Shown here in pieces: positions 1-5,719 of a stretch of DNA of 12,653 nucleotides. A model generated the notes under the pieces. It saw only the letters and a program-made list of their open reading frames with translations. It was not told the origin of the DNA and made no database searches. This stretch comes from Desulfurococcales archaeon. Lineage in GTDB: Archaea; Thermoproteota; Thermoprotei_A; Sulfolobales; Ignisphaeraceae. The position numbers and the translations under genes are program-made. Positions within the stretch are counted from its first letter, which is position 1. The number at the start of each line of letters is the position of its first letter. The DNA lies in assembly GCA_027066265.1 (NCBI GenBank), contig JAMOOB010000141.1, positions 1-12,653 on the forward strand. Reading direction: 5' to 3'.

Positions 1-456
1 AAGGTTCGAGAAAGAACGTCGGTTGACTACCCTGAAATTCTTTATCACGGTTCTCGGATGTATGAACACATATACATCGCCTAGAAGAGTAGCTACAGCA
101 CTAGCCATGATGCCCTCTAAGGTGGGGTTGGATGCGTACGCTATTGCTACGCAGCTAGCCACGAATGGAATACCGCATCCGTAGTTGTTGCTACCATCTA
201 CGGGATCCACCACGACTACGTACCTAGGATTGGAGCTGAAAGTAGTAACGTCGCTTTCCTCGGATACGAATACGCTATCGGGTAGCAGATCGCGGATCAA
301 CGCCTTTGCGCGTTCGTCGCATACACGATCGAAGCTCCATTTCGTATCCTCATCACTACGTTCAACGAATCGGGATTCTATTTCGTGTCTCAACGTTGCG
401 ATGAGCTTCTCAGCCACGAAGCTAGCTATCGAAGCCAAGACTTTCGGATCCTTCAT
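1..456 (-). CDS. Inositol monophosphatase/FBPase-family phosphatase (C-terminus cut by window edge)
   Basis: I translated this by hand; the frame is open from the ATG at 456 to base 1, giving 152 residues without a stop. Mg2+-dependent sugar/inositol phosphatases of this family carry a metal-binding Glu followed by a DPxDGS/T loop. Both are visible: SEE at residues 65-67 and VVVVDPVDGSNNYGCGIPF at about 80-98, with Asp84 and Asp87 as metal ligands. The second half, with the third metal Asp, lies off the window. Family members hydrolyse inositol-1-phosphate, fructose-1,6-bisphosphate or PAP; archaeal ones are often dual IMPase/FBPase, and the exact substrate cannot be read from this half. The ATG overlaps the TGA of the upstream 100-aa gene (ATGA), so the two are probably translationally coupled; a GGAGG lies 11 nt upstream inside that gene. 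The family is clear, the substrate is not. Confidence 0.85.
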   Translation of the reverse strand, partial: MKDPKVLASIASFVAEKLIATLRHEIESRFVERSDEDTKWSFDRVCDERAKALIRDLLPDSVFVSEESDVTTFSSNPRYVVVVDPVDGSNNYGCGIPFVASCVAIAYASNPTLEGIMASAVATLLGDVYVFIHPRTVIKNFRVVNRRSFSNL

Positions 457-755
457 CTCTTGATCAGCCTCCGTACCTTATCCGAGATCCTTTGAGCTAG
501 CTCAACTACGTTGTCAGCAAATGCATAGAGACCATTCGGTACGTAGCCAAGGTACCCACACTTCCAATACGATGGCGGAACTCGATCTGCTGGAACGATC
601 TTAGCGTAGAGCGCTCGCGTACCTTGAGCAATCTCTACGAGAACCTCTCTACCTTCAATGGTTAGCAGTAGTAGCAAGCAGAGGGGATCGCGCTCGATTT
701 CCCTTACTTTCTCGAAACCCAGATCTTCGAGAGCCTTCTTAATCTCGTGCATCAT
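453..755 (-). CDS. Unrecognised 100-aa protein, coupled to the phosphatase gene
   Basis: I do not recognise the family. The protein is a small soluble alpha/beta sequence. It has an N-terminal amphipathic helix (about residues 2-13), then a hydrophobic Leu-rich strand (LCLLLLLTIEG, about 25-35) and further strands (VLVEIAQGT, LYAKIVP). An aromatic/Gly/Pro stretch follows (YWKCGYLGYVPNGLYAF, about 63-79), and then a basic C-terminal helix ending in KVRRLIKR. There is no signal peptide, and the hydrophobic run is too short to be a clear membrane helix. Tandem ATGs start the gene; a GGTG at 767-764 is 8 nt from the first, so I keep 755. The stop overlaps the next ATG as ATGA, a strong sign of a shared operon with the IMPase-family gene. 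A regulatory or accessory role to that enzyme is possible but only inference. Confidence 0.75.
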   Translation of the reverse strand: MMHEIKKALEDLGFEKVREIERDPLCLLLLLTIEGREVLVEIAQGTRALYAKIVPADRVPPSYWKCGYLGYVPNGLYAFADNVVELAQRISDKVRRLIKR

Positions 756-798
756 TGCCTCGACACCTAGGAAATCTTTGCGCTACACATTTATCTGC

Positions 799-810
799 AA
801 ACTTTAAGTT
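799..810. promoter_or_regulatory. Symmetric TATA-like element of a divergent promoter
   Basis: The 88-bp gap between the 100-aa gene (minus) and the DUF2070 gene (plus) holds AACTTTAAGTT at 800-810, a perfect inverted repeat of AACTT around one central T. Read on either strand it resembles an archaeal TATA box. The centre is about 39 nt before the plus-strand ATG at 844 and about 50 nt before the minus-strand ATG at 755, so a start site some 26 nt away leaves short leaders in both directions. No BRE stands out. Confidence 0.5.
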
Positions 811-843
811 ATCCCCGCATCTATTGGTTACTACGAGCAGGGT

Positions 844-2529
844 ATGGTATCGCGTAGACTGACGAAATTGTATACGTTGTTTTCGCGATTTCCAAAGACG
901 CAACTAGGATCGTTAGCGATGTTGGTACTCCTAGTCTTTATAGGATCGTTAGGGTACATAACTATGTACCGCAATATATTCGTTATAGTACTTCATTTCC
1001 TTGCGGTCTTGGCGTACGTTATCGTAGTTGTGGCATTTCTACCGTTCGATGTTGGTCGCGCTCTGAACCTTGTTATGGCATCTCTAGCACCCTTCGTATT
1101 CGCAGAAATCGTTTGTGGAACCCTTGGTGAGCCGGGTGTATTCTTCGCCTTATCTACGTTTACGATTATGATAGTGTCCAAGGGGGTAAACCGAGACAGT
1201 GGATTCCCCCTAATCTTAGCTCTAGTTACATTGCTCGTACAGTTCATGTATGCTCTAGCTTTGGGTAGTGTATACTCATTCTGCATTAGATGCATTTTCG
1301 TGAGCCTCGCATTCGTATGTTCATACCTAACGATTCACGGCATTGATTCGCTTGGTCGTAGGTATGGGTTAGACATTCTAAAGCTAGCTAATGCGTGGTC
1401 GAGCTACATACTCACAAGAGATGGCTCAAGCTTAGAGCGTGTATTCATGGAGAGAAGCGTTGATTATAGAGCCACTGCTAGATGCCTACTATTCGAATCC
1501 GATGAAATGCGGATCGCATTCATCGTTCCAGGAGTACATTTCGGTCCCTTTGGAAGAATTGGGAGTGCTTTGCTTCCCTATCAACTGGACCTAATGCTAG
1601 AGCGATGCGGTGTGAAATCATTTGTGTTGCACGGTGTTGGATCCCACGAGCTAAACATAGCGAGCAGTACTCAAAGCGCTGAGTTCGCTAAGAAGGTACG
1701 TAACTATATACTTAATAGAAGTGCGTGGATAGAGGTAGAATTGTACAAACCTTTTCGTGTAGTCGATGGAGGTCGAGACGCGTTCGTCATACCTACTTCT
1801 AAGAATAGCTTCATTGCAATTTCTTCCCCTATCATTGGAGGAGACGATCTTCCACGAGAGCTACAGTCGGTAGCCGATAGAATTGCCAGAATGTACGGTA
1901 TTGAGGGGGCTACGATCATCGATTGCCACAATCTAGAGGGTGAGAAAATCGATAGTGTAGAACCCTTCATTCCGATAATTGTCAAGGCGCTCTCGACTTC
2001 TACGACTAAGTGTAAAGAATTCAAGGTGGGTTACGGCGAAGATCTTGTGCATGGTAAGGTGCGTGGCTTGTGTTCTAATAGAGTCAAAGTGTTTGCTCTA
2101 GAATGCAACGGTTCGAAGTACGGTCTAGTCTACCTATATGGAAACAACGCTAGGATAGGTGTTCGAGAAGCGTTGAGGAGACAGTTGATAAAGCTAGGAT
2201 TCAGCGATGCAGAGGTTGTTACAGCGGACGATCATCTCTGCGCTGCTCTAACTTTCGATGCTCCTTATTTTCCCGTAGAGCTAAACGAGAATCTGATACG
2301 GACGGTGGAATCGGCGGCTAGGAAAGCTCTTGCATCGCTTCGTCCAGCAAAGGCATGGTTCTTGGAGATCCCTATCGAAACTAAGATTATGGGTGACTGT
2401 GTATACCAGATGCTGCGAGTCACGGAGGGCATAGCTAGGTACGTAGTTAACAAGCTGAAACTCTTCTTCGCAATACTTAATGCAGCAGCCATAGGCTATG
2501 CTCTTCTGAGCGGGTTACACCTTATATAG
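844..2529 (+). CDS. DUF2070 family archaeal membrane protein
   Basis: This 561-aa protein fits the archaeal DUF2070 family (about 550-600 aa, function unknown). An N-terminal membrane domain holds about six hydrophobic segments (roughly residues 21-40, 44-67, 78-92, 97-111, 121-140, 146-164), and one more helix lies at the C-terminus (about 540-558). Between them is a large soluble domain with conserved-looking polar motifs: VPGVHFGPFGRIGSALLPY at 228-246, HGVGSHELN at 263-271, IDCHN at 359-363 and TADDH at 460-464. The spread of His and Asp suggests a metal site and an enzymatic role, which is inference. The start is ATG 844, with weak SD (GCAGGGT) and a TATA-like element about 40 nt upstream. 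The gene ends in TAG at 2527-2529, inside the candidate cdvA TATA box. The family call is from memory of its GPFG...GS..LP motif. Confidence 0.85.
   Translation: MVSRRLTKLYTLFSRFPKTQLGSLAMLVLLVFIGSLGYITMYRNIFVIVLHFLAVLAYVIVVVAFLPFDVGRALNLVMASLAPFVFAEIVCGTLGEPGVFFALSTFTIMIVSKGVNRDSGFPLILALVTLLVQFMYALALGSVYSFCIRCIFVSLAFVCSYLTIHGIDSLGRRYGLDILKLANAWSSYILTRDGSSLERVFMERSVDYRATARCLLFESDEMRIAFIVPGVHFGPFGRIGSALLPYQLDLMLERCGVKSFVLHGVGSHELNIASSTQSAEFAKKVRNYILNRSAWIEVELYKPFRVVDGGRDAFVIPTSKNSFIAISSPIIGGDDLPRELQSVADRIARMYGIEGATIIDCHNLEGEKIDSVEPFIPIIVKALSTSTTKCKEFKVGYGEDLVHGKVRGLCSNRVKVFALECNGSKYGLVYLYGNNARIGVREALRRQLIKLGFSDAEVVTADDHLCAALTFDAPYFPVELNENLIRTVESAARKALASLRPAKAWFLEIPIETKIMGDCVYQMLRVTEGIARYVVNKLKLFFAILNAAAIGYALLSGLHLI
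2521..2528 (+). promoter_or_regulatory. Candidate TATA box of cdvA
   Basis: CTTATATA overlaps the last codons of the DUF2070 gene. Its centre is about 42 nt before the chosen cdvA start (2567), predicting a transcript start near 2551 and a leader of about 16 nt that contains the SD GAGGGTG. This suggests cdvA has its own promoter as well as any read-through. Confidence 0.5.
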
Positions 2530-2552
2530 ACTTCATGGTTCGAGCACTTCAT
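2530..2552 (+). repeat. Short direct repeat in the cdvA promoter region
   Basis: ACTTCAT occurs at 2530-2536 and again at 2546-2552, 16 bp apart, between the candidate TATA box and the cdvA start. Its place just downstream of TATA and around the predicted start site would suit a repressor-binding site. The repeat is only 7 bp, so chance is a real alternative. Confidence 0.3.
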
Positions 2553-2566
2553 CCGAGGGTGTGATC

Positions 2567-3265
2567 ATGCCTCTAAGACTCGAAGATGTCTCTAGATACC
2601 TTGGTCAGCCCATATACGATGTTTACGGTAGGAGAATAGGTATACTGGTGGGAGTTTACAGCGAAGTCGATGGAACCGTTACGGCCGTCGAGGTATCTAC
2701 CAACGATAGCATCTACGAAACGATACCGGCGGAAAGGTTGGAGCCCGCAAACGATGGTCTTAAGATAGTGCCGGAGTGGCTTATCAAAGCACGTTCTCTC
2801 GAGAAGAAGCTCGACGTTATTAGGAAGAGAATACGAGCGTTAGAGGAGCTCTATGCAAAGAAGGAGATCCCCGAGCATGCATACAACGAGCTTAAGGAGA
2901 AGCTGAGCAAGGAGCTAGACAAGGCGAGATCCGAATCGAAGACGTTGAAGGAGGATCTTAGGAAGCGTAAGTTTGAGCTAGAGAACTTCGTGCTCCACAT
3001 CGAGAAAGCTATGACAAACCTTATGGTTAGCTACACAGCTGGAGAGCTACCGGAGGAAGGATTCAAGAACTCGATCAATCTGCTTAGGTACGCGAAGCAG
3101 TTAGCAATGGAGGAGAAGAAGGATATCGAGAAGCACCTCGAAACCCTTACCAAGCTCGAGGAGGAGATCGAGAAAGCACTAGCTACTCCAAGCGAGGAGG
3201 TCGTAACGCTCGAAACTTCGCAGGGACCCATAGTTGTGAAGGTAATCGACGGCGTTCAGGCGTAA
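2567..3265 (+). CDS. cdvA: Cell division protein CdvA
   Basis: CdvA is the membrane-associated crenarchaeal protein that forms filaments at mid-cell and recruits ESCRT-III (CdvB). The sequence shows the full layout. A PRC-barrel-like beta domain occupies about residues 1-68 (GQPIYDVYGRRIGILVGVY). A long charged coiled coil runs from about 75 to 208. The short C-terminal strand VVTLETSQGPIVVKVIDGV (about 212-230) matches the ESCRT-III-binding tail, which in Sulfolobus pairs with the CdvB winged helix. I chose ATG 2567 (232 aa) over the GTG at 2561: GAGG at 2555-2558 is 8 nt from the ATG but only 2 nt from the GTG, and MPLRLEDVSRYLGQPI begins directly with the domain. It lies first in cdvABC, 33 nt before cdvB. 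Nothing looks degraded. Confidence 0.93.
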   Translation: MPLRLEDVSRYLGQPIYDVYGRRIGILVGVYSEVDGTVTAVEVSTNDSIYETIPAERLEPANDGLKIVPEWLIKARSLEKKLDVIRKRIRALEELYAKKEIPEHAYNELKEKLSKELDKARSESKTLKEDLRKRKFELENFVLHIEKAMTNLMVSYTAGELPEEGFKNSINLLRYAKQLAMEEKKDIEKHLETLTKLEEEIEKALATPSEEVVTLETSQGPIVVKVIDGVQA

Positions 3266-3298
3266 ACCAAACTTAGCTAACGTTGGCTGGGTATAACT

Positions 3299-4153
3299 AT
3301 GTCCGCCCCAGCTGGGATCCTAGATGGTTTTGCGAAGATACTATCAATCATAACGAGAAAAGAACGTGATGAAAGAACGCCGCTACTGTATGCTCTCCAA
3401 GCACTCGAGGAATTCAAAGCGAAGCTTGAAGAAATAAGGAAGAGGTTGAAGGATAGAGTAGTCGATCTCACTAGCGCTGCAACGAGAGCTATAGAGAACA
3501 ACGATAGGAATAAAGCGGTCGTCTACGCTCAAGAGATAGCGCAAGTCAAGAAGATGCTGAAGTGCGTTAACGTAGTTTCGTTAGCGCTCGAGAAAGCCAT
3601 TGAGAGATTGAAGACGTTGCACGTATTCAACGACTTGAAGGGTCTTGGAGCGGTGATAGGCCTACTACAGGAACTTAAGGCGAAGTACGCCGAAGAACTA
3701 CCGATAATAGCGCGAGTAGTAGACGACATCGTAAGCAACGTGAATCAGCTTGCTGCAGCTACGCAGAGCCCCGTAGTTATGCATAACGTTGCTACTGTTG
3801 ATAAGGAGGTTGAAGAGATCCTACGTGAGATCGAGCAGCAAGCAGAGATAGAGGTGCGTAACATAACGTCGAGGATCTCTCCGATAGTCAATAAACTCGT
3901 GGACGATGCTGAGAAGCGAAGCATGGTACCTAGGATACCTCGAGTAATAGAACCTCAGCCCGTTCCAACGGTCGTACTGACCAGCTTCGACGAGAGACGA
4001 ATGCTTAAGAACCTAGTATTTGAATACATTGTCGAGCACAATGGTCTCGTAGATCTCAACGATATCGCTAAGAAGCTCGGAGTCTCCAAGGATAAGGTTA
4101 TGGAGGCGTTGCTGGAGCTTCAGCGCGAAGGCAAGATAAAGATATCGATGTAA
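3299..4153 (+). CDS. cdvB: Cell division protein CdvB (ESCRT-III homologue)
   Basis: CdvB is the archaeal ESCRT-III subunit that polymerises at the division site and is remodelled by CdvC. The 284-aa product has the expected parts: a helical ESCRT-III core (about residues 25-205) with a basic first helical hairpin (KLEEIRKRLKDRVVDL), a proline-rich MIM2-like segment (VPRIPRVIEPQPVP, 210-223) expected to bind the CdvC MIT domain, and a C-terminal winged helix (about 229-284, DERRMLKNLVFEYIVEHNG through ELQREGKIKISM) known in Sulfolobus to bind the CdvA tail. The winged helix identifies it as true CdvB rather than the shorter paralogues CdvB1-B3. The start is ATG 3299. The 33-bp gap after cdvA has only a weak TATA-like AAACTTAG (about 3269-3276), so co-transcription with cdvA is the simplest reading. 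Confidence 0.94.
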   Translation: MSAPAGILDGFAKILSIITRKERDERTPLLYALQALEEFKAKLEEIRKRLKDRVVDLTSAATRAIENNDRNKAVVYAQEIAQVKKMLKCVNVVSLALEKAIERLKTLHVFNDLKGLGAVIGLLQELKAKYAEELPIIARVVDDIVSNVNQLAAATQSPVVMHNVATVDKEVEEILREIEQQAEIEVRNITSRISPIVNKLVDDAEKRSMVPRIPRVIEPQPVPTVVLTSFDERRMLKNLVFEYIVEHNGLVDLNDIAKKLGVSKDKVMEALLELQREGKIKISM

Positions 4154-4169
4154 GCTAAAGGTGTTTTAT

Positions 4170-5312
4170 TTGAGCAGGGCGTACTTAGAAGCGATAGCTA
4201 GGAAACTGATAGACGAAGCGATGGTGAACGAGAAAGCTGGAAACTTTGTTGAAGCAGCTAAGAAGTATCGAAAAGCTGCCGAGGTACTTCTAACGATTGC
4301 CGAGAACAATCCTAGCGATCCAATGTCTGTAACGTACAGAGAGATAGCGAACGGATTGCTGAAGAAGGCTAGGAGTCTAGAAGAAGCGAGTCAGAGCAGC
4401 ATAGCGATTCAAAGCGGTACTTCGGGATCTTCACAGAATCTAGAGGAACTCGTTGATGAATTCATAGTTAAACGAAAGCCCAACATTACGTTCGAAGACA
4501 TCATTGGGCTCGACGATGCCAAGCAAGCGATTCTGGACTCCATAGTATATCCAACGAAGAGACCCGACCTCTTCCCTCTAGGATGGCCTAGAGGAATCCT
4601 CCTCTACGGACCTCCGGGATGCGGTAAAACAATGCTAGCAGCAGCGGTAGCGAACGAAATCGATGGCGTATTCATGCAGGTGGATGCAGCTAACATCATG
4701 TCTAAGTGGCTAGGAGATGCCGAGAAGAAAGTGGCTGCGATATTTGCTTACGCAAGGAAGGTTAGCTCTGAACAAAAGAAACCCGTGATAATATTCGTAG
4801 ATGAAGCAGATGCATTGCTAGGAGTATACGAACACGAAATCGGTGGAGAGGCTAGGGTTAGGAACCAGTTCCTGAAAGAGATGGACGGCCTCGATATCAA
4901 GGATAGGAACCTCTTCGTATACGTTATAGCTGCTACCAACAAGCCCTGGAGGCTCGATATGGGATTCCTAAGAAGATTCCAGCGAAGGATATACGTACCT
5001 CCACCAAATCGAGAAGCTAGGAGGGCATTGTTCGAGTACTACACGCGATGCATAAAGCTTGCCGACGATGTTGATTTCGATGTGCTTGCCGAGAAGACGG
5101 AGGGGTACTCGGCAAGCGATATAAGGGACATCGTGATGGAAGCGTACCTAATCACCGTTAGAGAGCTCTTTAGATCGGGTAGGATCTACGAAGATCCTAG
5201 ACCGGTAACGATGAACGATTTCCTTCGAGTACTGGCGAGGAGGAAGCCCAGCATATCTCCAGAGATGCTTAGGATGTACGAGGAGTGGGCTAAACGATTT
5301 GGAAGCGTTTAG
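4170..5312 (+). CDS. cdvC: Cell division protein CdvC (Vps4-type AAA+ ATPase)
   Basis: CdvC disassembles and remodels CdvB polymers during division, using ATP. Numbered from the TTG start (380 aa), it has an N-terminal MIT three-helix domain (about 1-75) that should bind the CdvB MIM2 segment, a linker (76-105) and an AAA cassette. Walker A is GPPGCGKT (147-154), Walker B is IIFVDEAD (207-214), sensor 1 is AATN (254-257) and the arginine finger region is FLRRFQRR (266-273). The Vps4 C-terminal helical part follows, with the usual GYSASDIRDIV. I chose TTG 4170 over GTG 4161: a GGTG at 4160-4163 sits 6 nt before the TTG, whereas the GTG is part of that SD itself. The resulting MSRAYLEAIARK matches the usual MIT opening. 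The gap to the cdvB stop is 16 nt. The TAG overlaps the stop of the convergent CBS gene (TTAG, 5309-5312). Confidence 0.94.
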   Translation: MSRAYLEAIARKLIDEAMVNEKAGNFVEAAKKYRKAAEVLLTIAENNPSDPMSVTYREIANGLLKKARSLEEASQSSIAIQSGTSGSSQNLEELVDEFIVKRKPNITFEDIIGLDDAKQAILDSIVYPTKRPDLFPLGWPRGILLYGPPGCGKTMLAAAVANEIDGVFMQVDAANIMSKWLGDAEKKVAAIFAYARKVSSEQKKPVIIFVDEADALLGVYEHEIGGEARVRNQFLKEMDGLDIKDRNLFVYVIAATNKPWRLDMGFLRRFQRRIYVPPPNREARRALFEYYTRCIKLADDVDFDVLAEKTEGYSASDIRDIVMEAYLITVRELFRSGRIYEDPRPVTMNDFLRVLARRKPSISPEMLRMYEEWAKRFGSV

Positions 5313-5719
5313 CGATGAATGATCTCTAACCTTTCCAAGAGTTCCGGAACTATCTTCAGAACATCGTCTACCGTGACTATGCCTATGGGTCTACCCCCCT
5401 CATCTACCACCGGAATGTGTCCGTGTCCCGTACCTATCATCCTATTTATAACCGATTTCAACGGCTCATCGGGTTCGACAACTGTTACCGGCTTGGATAC
5501 TATGTCTCTCATCTTAACCGTGTAGGGATCGAGACCTCGTGCAATGACGCGCAACACGATATCTTTCGCTGTAACGACACCGAGTACACGACCGTCGTCG
5601 TTGACCACGATCAGCGATGCTATGCCGTGTTTCTCCATAAGTTTAACTCCTTCGTACACCGTTGCATGCTCGTTGATCGTGACAGGATTCGGAACCATTA
5701 GATCCCTTGCTTTGAGCAT
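5309..5719 (-). CDS. Two-CBS-domain protein
   Basis: This 136-aa protein is almost entirely a pair of CBS domains (a Bateman module): CBS1 about residues 3-58 (ARDLMVPNPVTINEHATVYEGVKLM ... VLGVVTAKDIV) and CBS2 about 68-130 (MRDIVSKPVTVVEPDEPLKSV ... PIGIVTVDDVL). Such modules bind adenine nucleotides or AdoMet and usually sense ligand state for a partner; stand-alone versions are common in archaea, and neither ligand nor partner can be read here. ATG 5719 gives the normal opening MLKARDLM; an upstream GGGA is only a weak SD. The first 77 bases overlap the end of the NFACT gene in another frame, so the two are probably one transcription unit. The TAA overlaps the cdvC stop on the other strand. 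Confidence 0.88.
   Translation of the reverse strand: MLKARDLMVPNPVTINEHATVYEGVKLMEKHGIASLIVVNDDGRVLGVVTAKDIVLRVIARGLDPYTVKMRDIVSKPVTVVEPDEPLKSVINRMIGTGHGHIPVVDEGGRPIGIVTVDDVLKIVPELLERLEIIHR

Noticed and set aside
3266..3298. A separate promoter for cdvB (AAACTTAG).
   Set aside because: The match to an archaeal TATA box is poor and the gap is only 33 bp; co-transcription with cdvA is simpler. It is mentioned only within the cdvB entry.
4161..4169. GTG start for cdvC adding three residues (MFY).
   Set aside because: The GTG is part of the GGTG SD that is properly spaced for TTG 4170.
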